Position numbers and translations under genes: made by a program. Positions 1 to 7,227 of a DNA stretch of 25,827 nt are shown here, piece after piece. The notes beneath the pieces were generated by a model. That model did no database searches. It saw nothing but the letters and a program-made list of their open reading frames with translations, and had not been told where the DNA came from. The DNA is from an uncultured Porphyromonadaceae bacterium (GTDB lineage Bacteria > Bacteroidota > Bacteroidia > Bacteroidales > Muribaculaceae): assembly GCA_905202215.1 (NCBI GenBank), contig CAJKRG010000047.1, positions 1 to 25,827 on the forward strand, written 5' to 3'. Within the stretch, counting starts at the first letter, position 1. Every line of letters starts with the position of its first letter.

Positions 1-82
1 TCACATTTATTAACCTTGTAATCATTCGGTTAGATCAAAAATACCGAACCATTGATAAACCTACATCTTGAAAACACATGCT

Positions 83-1687
83 ATGAAAAAACTGTTTTTT
101 GTCCTGTTGGCGTGCATGGCCCTGACTGCGGCTTCTGCCCGCATGGTAAAATGTCCCGATTTCGGGAACGGTCCTATCTCGTTCAGTGTCGCGTCTGTCG
201 AACTTCTTGACGATGCCACCCGGCTGAATGCCGATATCTACGGACGTCCCGGGACCTGGGTGCGTGCCGACACCGACATATATCTCAAGGGCAAGGTGAC
301 CGGAGCGAGATATAATCTTAAGGCGCTCGAAGGTATGGAGCTCGGCAAAAAGACCATTCTGGGCGATTCGGCGTTCGTATCGCCGGTGTTCGTGTTCGAA
401 CCGGTTGCACCGGCTGATACGGTGATAGATTTTGTGGAACCGGGCGGATGGCATGTGAGCGACATACGGCTCAGCGGAAATACTTCCGGCAAAAAGACAA
501 CCCATATTTCGGGCTCGATCAACGGACATCCCGAAGCATCGTGGCTTATCCTTATCGAGGGCGGCGCCGACGAGCGCGTCAATAAATCTGTCCTTATTCC
601 GGTGCGAAACGGCAGATTCAGCTACACCATGTCCGGTGAGCCCGACAGGGTGTACGAGCTATGTCTCGGCGCCGAGCGTCTGAACGGTTCATGGCACGTA
701 GTGAGGATATTCGCCTCCGACGATGAAGTGACAGTCGATTTCCCCGACGATTTCGATAGCGACATCAAGGTGACCGGAGGAGCGGCTTCAGAGGCATATA
801 AGGCCTATAATGAACGTAGGCACGATTACTGGCAGAAGAATTTTAAAGAATCGGCTGTCGGAAAGCGGCGAGCCGAAATGGAGGTCAACGGAGAGATGTA
901 TACGCCGGAAGCCCGTGGAGCCATGGCTATGCGCGAGAAATGGAACGAGCTCACCGCGCCGCAGCGCGACAGTATTTCGGCCGTAATGCGTAAGCTTTAT
1001 GACGAAGGCCGTGTGCTCAGCGACGAAGGAAAGAAAATAGAGGCACAGTCCGACAGTCTTCTCGATCTTGTTCACCGTCGTTTCTTTGCTGCGGAGCTTG
1101 CACATCCGTCGGCCCTCAACCTCTATACAATGTTCGATCTGGTGAATACAAACTATCCTCATGCCGACGAGATAATGGAAATATTCGAGGATAACTATGC
1201 CGATACTCTTACCGACAATTATTACCATCGTCAGATTGCCATGATGAACGAGGCCGGGGCTCCTGCTCCGGGACGTAAGTACACCGATTTTACCGCACCG
1301 GATCTCGACGGCAACGAAGTGCGCATCTCCGATGTCATAGGCGGCAAGGTCGCCGTGATAGACCTGTGGGCGTCGTGGTGCGGACCGTGCCGCCGCCACA
1401 GCAAAGAGCTTATTCCTCTCTACGAGAAATATCGCGACCGCGGTTTTACGGTGGTCGGTGTGGCTCGGGAGCAGAATTCGGCCGACGCCATGATTGCCGC
1501 CATAGAGCGCGACGGCTACCCGTGGCTGAATCTCATAGAACTCAATGATGACAACCGGATATGGCGCAAATACCATGCCGGTAACGGCGGCGGCAAGATT
1601 GTCCTCGTTGACCGCGACGGCACCATCCTCGCCGTCAACCCGACCACCGAAGAGATCGCCGCCACCCTCGCCACCCTCTTCCAATAA
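83..1687 (+). CDS. Secreted TlpA-like thiol-disulfide oxidoreductase with DUF4369-like N-terminal region
   Basis: A 534-residue exported protein expected to act on thiols or disulfides in the periplasm. The start was placed at ATG 83, giving the signal peptide MKKLFFVLLACMALTAASA. A TTG five codons upstream (68) is open but would put polar residues before the signal. The middle part (roughly residues 145-260) has the beta-rich pattern of DUF4369, a domain often joined to TlpA-type thioredoxins in Bacteroidales. A helical linker follows. The C-terminal 140 residues are an AhpC/TSA-thioredoxin domain with WASWCGPC, active-site cysteines C433 and C436. Oddly, the position that normally carries the cis-proline before the 'flid-DG' strand reads GNGGGKIVLVDRDG, with no proline. 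The substrate cannot be told. No terminator is seen before typA, 122 bases downstream, which has its own promoter-like box. Confidence 0.85.
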   Translation: MKKLFFVLLACMALTAASARMVKCPDFGNGPISFSVASVELLDDATRLNADIYGRPGTWVRADTDIYLKGKVTGARYNLKALEGMELGKKTILGDSAFVSPVFVFEPVAPADTVIDFVEPGGWHVSDIRLSGNTSGKKTTHISGSINGHPEASWLILIEGGADERVNKSVLIPVRNGRFSYTMSGEPDRVYELCLGAERLNGSWHVVRIFASDDEVTVDFPDDFDSDIKVTGGAASEAYKAYNERRHDYWQKNFKESAVGKRRAEMEVNGEMYTPEARGAMAMREKWNELTAPQRDSISAVMRKLYDEGRVLSDEGKKIEAQSDSLLDLVHRRFFAAELAHPSALNLYTMFDLVNTNYPHADEIMEIFEDNYADTLTDNYYHRQIAMMNEAGAPAPGRKYTDFTAPDLDGNEVRISDVIGGKVAVIDLWASWCGPCRRHSKELIPLYEKYRDRGFTVVGVAREQNSADAMIAAIERDGYPWLNLIELNDDNRIWRKYHAGNGGGKIVLVDRDGTILAVNPTTEEIAATLATLFQ

Positions 1688-1768
1688 CAAACCCGAGATT
1701 TTGCGTCAAATGATGTCGGTGTCGTGAAAAAGGACGGCAGGCAGGAGGACGATTTCGTATTTTTTGAG

Positions 1769-1776
1769 TAATTTTG
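1769..1776 (+). promoter_or_regulatory. Bacteroidetes-type -7 box upstream of typA
   Basis: TAATTTTG fits the TAnnTTTG consensus exactly and lies about 33 bases before the typA ATG, which would leave a leader of roughly 25 bases. No clear TTTG is seen at the -33 spacing, so this is a half match. Confidence 0.45.
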
Positions 1777-1809
1777 CAGTTTGAAACAGATAAAGTCGCA
1801 GACTTATTT

Positions 1810-3609
1810 ATGCAGAAAATACGTAACATCGCAATTATTGCGCATGTAGACCACGGCAAGACGACCTTGGTCGACAAGATGCTCCTCGCAGGCCATCTTT
1901 TCCGCGAGAACCAGAATGCAGGCGAACTCATTCTCGACAACAACGACCTCGAGCGTGAGCGCGGCATCACAATCCTTTCCAAAAACGTTTCCATAGACTA
2001 CAAAGGTTACAAAATCAACATCATCGACACCCCTGGACACGCCGACTTCGGCGGTGAGGTGGAGCGAGTGCTCAACATGGCCGACGGCTGCCTGCTGCTG
2101 GTCGACGCATTCGAAGGCCCGATGCCCCAGACACGTTTCGTGCTCCAGAAAGCCATAGAGATGGGTCTGAAGCCCGTGGTGGTGATCAACAAGGTCGACA
2201 AGCCCAACTGCCGCCCCGAAGAGGTGCAGGAAATGGTGTTCGATCTGATGTTCTCTCTTGACGCGACCGAGGAACAGCTTGATTTCCCGACACTCTACGG
2301 CTCGGCCAAGCAGGGCTGGATGAGCGAGGACTACAAGACGCCGACCGATAATATCTACGCCCTTCTCGATACTATCATAGAGCATATACCCGGGCCGGAA
2401 GAAAATCCCGGCGACGCCCAGATGCTTATTACGTCGCTTGACTTCTCGAAGTATGTGGGACGTATCGCCATAGGCCGTGTGCACCGCGGCGAACTCCGCG
2501 AGGGCCAGGAGATTGCCCTGTGCCGTCGCGACGGGTCTGTGGTAAAGCAGAAAATCAAGGAACTCCATACATTCGAAGGCATGGGGCGCAAGAAGGTCGA
2601 GCGTGTCGAAAACGGCGACATCTGTGCTCTTGTCGGCATAGAAGGTTTTGAGATCGGCGATACCATAGCCGCCATAGACAATCCCGAGGCTCTTCCCCGT
2701 ATAGCCATCGACGAGCCTACGATGTCGATGACCTTTACCATCAACGACAGCCCCTTCTTCGGCCGCGACGGCAAATATGTGACCTCGCGCCATATCGGCG
2801 ACCGTCTGACCGCCGAACTTGATCGCAATCTCGCACTGCGTGTAGAAAAGGGCGTGAAAGAAGATGTCTGGACTGTGTTCGGACGCGGTGTGCTGCATCT
2901 GTCGGTTCTCATCGAGACCATGCGTCGCGAAGGCTACGAGCTCCAGGTCGGTCAGCCGCAGGTAATCATCCGCGAGATAGACGGCCGCAAATGCGAGCCG
3001 GTAGAGCTTCTGACCATCAATGTGCCGGAAGAGTTCTCGTCGAAGATGATCGACATGGTTACGCGCCGCAAGGGCGATCTGGTGGCAATGAGCACGAAGA
3101 ACGACCGTGTGCAGATGGAATTCCAGATACCTTCGCGCGGTATCATCGGTCTGCGCAGCAATGTGCTGACAGCTTCGGGCGGCGAGGCCATCATGGCCCA
3201 CCGTTTCCTTGAATACCAGCCCTGGAAAGGCGACATCGAGCGTCGCACCAACGGTTCGCTTATCGCCGTCGAGGCGGGTACGGCATATGCATATGCCATC
3301 GACAAGCTTCAGGACCGCGGCCGCTTCTTCATCTTCCCGCAGGAAGAGGTATATGCCGGTCAGGTTGTCGGTGAAAACGCCAAGGAGAACGATATTCCCG
3401 TGAATGTGACCAAGAGCAAGAAACTTACCAATATGCGAGCCTCGGGTTCGGATGACAAGGCGCGTATAGTTCCTCCGGTGGTTTTCAGTCTTGAGGAAGC
3501 GCTCGAATATATAAAAGAGGATGAGTATGTGGAGGTTACGCCTCACCATATCCGTCTTCGCAAGATAATACTCGACGAAATCGAACGTAAACGCGCCAAC
3601 CGCTCGTGA
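1810..3609 (+). CDS. typA: Ribosome-associated translational GTPase TypA/BipA
   Basis: A 599-residue translational GTPase of the EF-G/LepA superfamily. It binds 70S ribosomes and helps ribosome assembly and stress or cold adaptation. The G1 motif AHVDHGKTTL is at residues 11-20. The switch region with RGITI, the G3 motif DTPGHADF and the G4 motif NKVD all follow. The domain II barrel, EF-G-like domains (FGRGVLHLSVLIETMRREG) and the BipA-specific C-terminal region with SRGIIGLRS are complete, and the length is usual for the family. ATG 1810 was chosen because MQKIRNIAIIAHVDHG is the typical N-terminus; the in-frame TTG at 1774 lies inside the likely -7 promoter box. The stop codon overlaps the GTG start of folP, so the two are probably translationally coupled. 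Confidence 0.97.
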   Translation: MQKIRNIAIIAHVDHGKTTLVDKMLLAGHLFRENQNAGELILDNNDLERERGITILSKNVSIDYKGYKINIIDTPGHADFGGEVERVLNMADGCLLLVDAFEGPMPQTRFVLQKAIEMGLKPVVVINKVDKPNCRPEEVQEMVFDLMFSLDATEEQLDFPTLYGSAKQGWMSEDYKTPTDNIYALLDTIIEHIPGPEENPGDAQMLITSLDFSKYVGRIAIGRVHRGELREGQEIALCRRDGSVVKQKIKELHTFEGMGRKKVERVENGDICALVGIEGFEIGDTIAAIDNPEALPRIAIDEPTMSMTFTINDSPFFGRDGKYVTSRHIGDRLTAELDRNLALRVEKGVKEDVWTVFGRGVLHLSVLIETMRREGYELQVGQPQVIIREIDGRKCEPVELLTINVPEEFSSKMIDMVTRRKGDLVAMSTKNDRVQMEFQIPSRGIIGLRSNVLTASGGEAIMAHRFLEYQPWKGDIERRTNGSLIAVEAGTAYAYAIDKLQDRGRFFIFPQEEVYAGQVVGENAKENDIPVNVTKSKKLTNMRASGSDDKARIVPPVVFSLEEALEYIKEDEYVEVTPHHIRLRKIILDEIERKRANRS

Positions 3610-4454
3610 AATTCACGCCATTCAGTCTCAACGTAAAAGGCCGGCTTTGCTCTTTCGGGCAGCCGGCTGTGATGGGTATCATAAATCTGACGCCCGATTC
3701 GTTCTATGCCGGTTCGCGGCATGCAGACCCGGCAGATGCAGCCCGCACGGCCCGCAAGATGGTCGATGCGGGCGCCGCAATGCTCGATCTGGGCGCCTAC
3801 TCGTCGCGTCCGGGTGCCGCAGAAGTAAGCCAGGAGGAGGAAACCGACCGTCTCTGCGGAGGCGTGGAGGCTGTGAGGGCCGAAGTCGGGCCGGATGTGC
3901 TTATTTCGGTTGATACATTCCGTGCCGGTGTGGCCCGGGAGGCTGTGACGGTGTGCGGCGCCGATATAGTTAACGATATATCGGGAGGCGAGCTGGATGC
4001 GGCGATGTTCGAGACTGTTGCGGCTCTCGGATGCCCCTATGTGCTGATGCATATGCGCGGAACGCCCGCGACCATGCAGAGCATGACCGACTATGACGAT
4101 GTGTCGGCCGAGGTTGCCACCTATCTGAGCAAGCGCGCCGCCGAGCTTCATGATCTCGGCGTGTCGGACATAATTTTCGATCCCGGGTTTGGATTCTCCA
4201 AGACACTCGAACAGAACTACCGTCTGCTCGGGGCGCTTGACAGCATAGCTCCGGCGGGTATGCCGGTGCTCGCTGGCATGTCGCGCAAGTCGATGCTGTC
4301 GCGGCTGCCGGGCGTGGCTCCCGAGGCTATAGTGGCAGCGACGACGGCTGTCAATGTGCTGGCTCTCGAACGCGGCGCGGCTATTCTCCGGGTGCATGAT
4401 GTGGCTGAAGCGGTAGCGGCTGTGGCGGTTACGGAAGCTCTATATAAATGTTGA
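3606..4454 (+). CDS. folP: Dihydropteroate synthase
   Basis: A 282-residue cytoplasmic enzyme of folate synthesis that joins 6-hydroxymethyl-7,8-dihydropterin diphosphate with p-aminobenzoate to give dihydropteroate; it is the sulfonamide target. The family signature MGIINLTPDSF is at residues 23-33. The second loop reads DLGAYSSRPGA (often DIGGESTRPGA in relatives). VNDISGG, the DPGFGFSKT motif with pterin-binding Asp and Lys, and the C-terminal RVHDV follow in order. The start is GTG at 3606, overlapping the typA stop by four bases (GTGA). The next gene, dacA, starts 10 bases after the stop. A folP-dacA pair is a recurrent arrangement in Bacteroidetes (general knowledge, not tested here). 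Confidence 0.96.
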   Translation: MKFTPFSLNVKGRLCSFGQPAVMGIINLTPDSFYAGSRHADPADAARTARKMVDAGAAMLDLGAYSSRPGAAEVSQEEETDRLCGGVEAVRAEVGPDVLISVDTFRAGVAREAVTVCGADIVNDISGGELDAAMFETVAALGCPYVLMHMRGTPATMQSMTDYDDVSAEVATYLSKRAAELHDLGVSDIIFDPGFGFSKTLEQNYRLLGALDSIAPAGMPVLAGMSRKSMLSRLPGVAPEAIVAATTAVNVLALERGAAILRVHDVAEAVAAVAVTEALYKC

Positions 4455-4464
4455 TATTTGTGTC

Positions 4465-5247
4465 ATGTTTGATTTCGGAATAAAGGATATCATAGACATA
4501 CTGCTTTTTGCAGTACTTATATATTATATCTACCGGCTCATGAAGGAGTCGGGTACGATCAATATATTCTATGGCGTGCTTGCCTTCATCATACTGTGGG
4601 TTCTGGCATCCGAAATCTTCAACATGCGTCTCATCGGCACGATTCTCGACAAATTTATGGCAATCGGCCTGATTATTCTTGTGATAATCTTTCAGGAGCC
4701 GATCAAGCGCTTTCTTGTCGAGCTTGGCTCTCATCGCCGGCTGCGTTTCCTGTCGAATCTCTTCCACCATCACAAGGAGGAGCTTGACGCCGAAGCACTG
4801 GCGTGGGTGATGCCTATCGTATATGCATGCATGAGCATGTCGAAGAGCAAGACGGGCGCCCTTATCGTGATAGAGCAGACGGTGCCGCTGGACAACTATG
4901 CCAAATCGGGCGATATGATCGATGCCAATATCAACACGCGCCTTATCGAAAATATCTTTTTCAAGAATTCGCCGCTTCACGACGGCGCTCTCATTGTTGC
5001 GCACGGGCGGCTTGTGTCGGCCGGATGTATCCTTCCGGTCAGTCACGACAGCGACGTGCCGCGCACACTGGGCCTGCGTCACCGTTCGGCTCTCGGCATA
5101 GCGCAGGCCACGGATGCCGTGGCTATCGTGGTTTCGGAAGAGACCGGCAATATTTCGGTGGCCTACAGGGGGAAACTTGCCACTCGCCTCAGCTCGACAG
5201 AGCTTGAACACCGGCTCAATGCCATAGCTATCATAGCCTCGAAATAA
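4465..5247 (+). CDS. dacA: Membrane diadenylate cyclase (CdaA/DacA type)
   Basis: A 260-residue membrane enzyme that makes the second messenger c-di-AMP from two ATP. The N-terminal third has three hydrophobic segments (about residues 6-26, 32-52 and 57-80). A cytoplasmic DisA_N (DAC) domain follows. Its two catalytic motifs are intact: DGA at residues 173-175 within FKNSPLHDGALIV, and RHR at 205-207 within LGLRHRSALGIA. This architecture and length match CdaA rather than DisA or CdaS. Firmicute cdaA is usually followed by the regulator cdaR (YbbR domain), but no such gene lies here; the next gene is a lipoprotein. Tight spacing to folP implies cotranscription with typA-folP. Confidence 0.95.
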   Translation: MFDFGIKDIIDILLFAVLIYYIYRLMKESGTINIFYGVLAFIILWVLASEIFNMRLIGTILDKFMAIGLIILVIIFQEPIKRFLVELGSHRRLRFLSNLFHHHKEELDAEALAWVMPIVYACMSMSKSKTGALIVIEQTVPLDNYAKSGDMIDANINTRLIENIFFKNSPLHDGALIVAHGRLVSAGCILPVSHDSDVPRTLGLRHRSALGIAQATDAVAIVVSEETGNISVAYRGKLATRLSSTELEHRLNAIAIIASK

Positions 5248-5299
5248 CGAACCATTGCGAATGCGGATATGTTATTTAAACAACATAACTCTCTGCATT

Positions 5300-5914
5300 A
5301 TGAAAAAATATCTATCTTTCTTAGCGGTTGTGGCGGTGCTTCTGACATCGTGCAGCCCATTCGCTCTGGTGAACAGCGAGACATATAATGATGCCGATCT
5401 GAGCCAATACAAGACTTTCAGGATTGTAACTCCGGCCGACGGAAACCATCTGCCTCCCGGCATGGAAATGGTGACCTACTATAATATCGCGGCTGCGATA
5501 CGCGAGCAGATGGTCGAGCGCGGTTTTACGGAGGATCCGGCGTCGCCGCTGCTGATCAATATCGGCATAACCGTGCATCGCGAGATCGAGACGGAGCCCG
5601 CGCTTCCTCCGGGCTATACGCCGTATGCGGGGCCGTACTATAACGGGTATTATCCTTATTTCATATGGCCGCGTACCAATTACTGGGCCAACTACTATGC
5701 CAACGCGCAGGTGATAACCGGTATCTATAAAGAGGGTGTGCTGACGATGGATATGGTGAACATAGACAAGAAACTGCCGCTTTATTCGGCATCGGTAGCC
5801 ACGATCATAGAGAACGGTCAGGCACAGTTCCGCGACCTGAAAGGAATAGCCGAAGCGGTGCAGACACTTTTCTCGAAATTCCCCGTGCCGCTTGAGGCGC
5901 AGTATCGTAAATGA
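5300..5914 (+). CDS. DUF4136-type lipoprotein
   Basis: A 204-residue predicted lipoprotein of unknown function. The N-terminus MKKYLSFLAVVAVLLTSC is a type II signal with lipobox LLTSC and lipidated Cys18. The rest fits DUF4136: an early DLSQYKTF strand, an alternating core with LLINIGITVH, and a later GVLTMDMVNIDKKLPLYSAS segment, as in small envelope lipoproteins of this family. Between the two halves (about residues 100-130) is a stretch rich in Tyr, Pro and Asn. ATG 5300 was chosen because the in-frame TTG at 5255 would add 15 residues before a complete signal peptide. The gene lies 52 bases after dacA with no obvious promoter between them and is followed by a strong hairpin, so it is probably the last gene of the typA-folP-dacA run. 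Confidence 0.85.
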   Translation: MKKYLSFLAVVAVLLTSCSPFALVNSETYNDADLSQYKTFRIVTPADGNHLPPGMEMVTYYNIAAAIREQMVERGFTEDPASPLLINIGITVHREIETEPALPPGYTPYAGPYYNGYYPYFIWPRTNYWANYYANAQVITGIYKEGVLTMDMVNIDKKLPLYSASVATIIENGQAQFRDLKGIAEAVQTLFSKFPVPLEAQYRK

Positions 5915-5926
5915 TTTGTACAGGCT

Positions 5927-5959
5927 AAAGCCCTTGGTAATACGACCAGGGGCTTTTTT
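5927..5959 (+). terminator. Rho-independent terminator after the lipoprotein gene
   Basis: A 12-bp stem (5927-5938 with 5945-5956; one G-T wobble) closes a six-base loop and runs into a T tract. It sits between two convergent genes that end at 5914 (+) and 5968 (-), so it may serve both strands. The T tract favours the plus strand. Confidence 0.85.
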
Positions 5960-5967
5960 ATGTTTTT

Positions 5968-7227
5968 TTAGAAAAGTGACAGCTGGGCGTCGTTTTCCGG
6001 TGTGTGTTTCTTTACGGGGGGCGTATAGCCGAAAGGTTCTTCAGAAGCTCTGAGGCTGCCTTCTCCGGGAGCAGGCTGCGACACGAACCAGTCGGGACAT
6101 TCGAAATCGTCTTCGAGCGAGGCTATGGCCGCTTCTTCTTCGGGAGATGGTGTTATTTCCGGTTCGGGTTCTTCATGAATGAAATCGAAGAGTCCGCCGT
6201 CGTGTTCGCTGTCGTCGGCTATCCGGGCTTTCAGATCGGCGATTTCTTCCTTGAGTTTCTTATTGGTAGATTTGAGACGCGCAATGCGGTCGTCTCTTTT
6301 CTGGATCATCGCCTCTACCTGCTGCATCTGCTGCTGCATTTCGAGAACGGAGGCGAATATTTTGCGGGCTTCGGCGACTTCCTCTTCCGCTTTCGCACGA
6401 GCTTCGCGTTCGTCGATGAGCTGATGCTGGAGGTCGTTGTACATTGTCTGACTGTTTTCGGCCTGCTCTTTCTGCTGTCGGAGTGCTTCCTGTGCTTCGG
6501 CCAGTTCTGCCTGTGTTTTTTCGAGTTCGCTGTTGTCGGGCTGCGGCCGGTCGGATTTCAGACGTTCGATTTCCTGCTGCAGTTCCTCTATTATACCGGG
6601 CTGGACATCGGCGAGCTTGATTTTGTTGAGCATGCTTTTTTTCTCGAGATCGAACTGCTCGCGCTCGGCTTCGGCGGTGGCGAGCTGAGCCTCGAGATCC
6701 TGCACGCGGTCGGCGAGGGCACGGCGGCGCCGTTCGGCGCTGAGCTGCTGCTCCCGGATCGAGGAGCGCTGCTGCTCGAGGGTTTCCATGTCGCGTCGGA
6801 GACGGTCGGCCTCGCGTCGGGCGGAGTCTGCGGCATTCTTAAGCATGGCCTCGGCGTAACGGGTGGCTTCGGCCGAGAGGTTGTCGAGGTATTCGTTGAG
6901 CGCTGAATCGAGGCTTTCGGATATTAGCTGACTCTGTCGGGCAGGATCGACGCTTTTGCTTAGGAAATCGGGCAATGATTGGTTGAAAATGGCCACGACG
7001 CCATCGAAGATCTTTGCTTTCATTGCAGGATCGGCAGTCGGTTTCGGGGGGAGTTCAAGAAGTCCTTCGCCATCGGTTACCGCTGTTTCGGCGGTCGCTG
7101 TGGAAGTGTCGGCGGTATCGGTGCCTGCTTCTCCTGTTTCGGGGAGAAGGTCGGAGTCGTGAAGTTCGTCGGTATTGTATTCGTGGTCAATGCCGAATAG
7201 CCGGCGCATGCTGTCGAGAAAGCTCAT
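5968..7227 (-). CDS. Coiled-coil protein of unknown function, coupled to the receiver/PEP-binding protein
   Basis: A 419-residue protein not recognised as a named family. It starts MSFLDSMRRLFGIDHEYNTD, followed by an acidic, Thr/Ala-rich linker (about 25-60). A short folded-looking segment (about 65-130) contains IFDGVVAIFNQSLPDFLSKS. A long heptad-rich coiled coil, heavy in Glu, Gln, Arg and Ala, occupies about residues 130-340. The tail is acidic and low-complexity, ending in NDAQLSLF. There is no signal peptide or membrane segment, so it should be cytoplasmic. Its ATG overlaps the TGA of the 998-aa gene by four bases, strong evidence for cotranscription and coupled translation. A structural partner, scaffold or localisation factor for that protein is possible, but this is inference from context only. 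Confidence 0.85.
   Translation of the reverse strand: MSFLDSMRRLFGIDHEYNTDELHDSDLLPETGEAGTDTADTSTATAETAVTDGEGLLELPPKPTADPAMKAKIFDGVVAIFNQSLPDFLSKSVDPARQSQLISESLDSALNEYLDNLSAEATRYAEAMLKNAADSARREADRLRRDMETLEQQRSSIREQQLSAERRRRALADRVQDLEAQLATAEAEREQFDLEKKSMLNKIKLADVQPGIIEELQQEIERLKSDRPQPDNSELEKTQAELAEAQEALRQQKEQAENSQTMYNDLQHQLIDEREARAKAEEEVAEARKIFASVLEMQQQMQQVEAMIQKRDDRIARLKSTNKKLKEEIADLKARIADDSEHDGGLFDFIHEEPEPEITPSPEEEAAIASLEDDFECPDWFVSQPAPGEGSLRASEEPFGYTPPVKKHTPENDAQLSLF

Noticed and set aside
11..18. TAACCTTG as a promoter -7 box for the first gene
   Set aside because: One mismatch to the consensus and the -33 region falls outside the window.
1804..3549. 581-codon minus-strand frame opposite typA
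   Set aside because: typA has all its family motifs; the opposite frame is His/Leu-rich with no recognisable motif, a codon-bias shadow.
6004..6906. Long plus-strand open frame opposite the coiled-coil gene (300 codons, Phe-rich)
   Set aside because: It is the mirror of the Glu/Lys-rich coiled-coil coding sequence; the composition is unlike a real protein and the minus-strand gene has the operon overlap.
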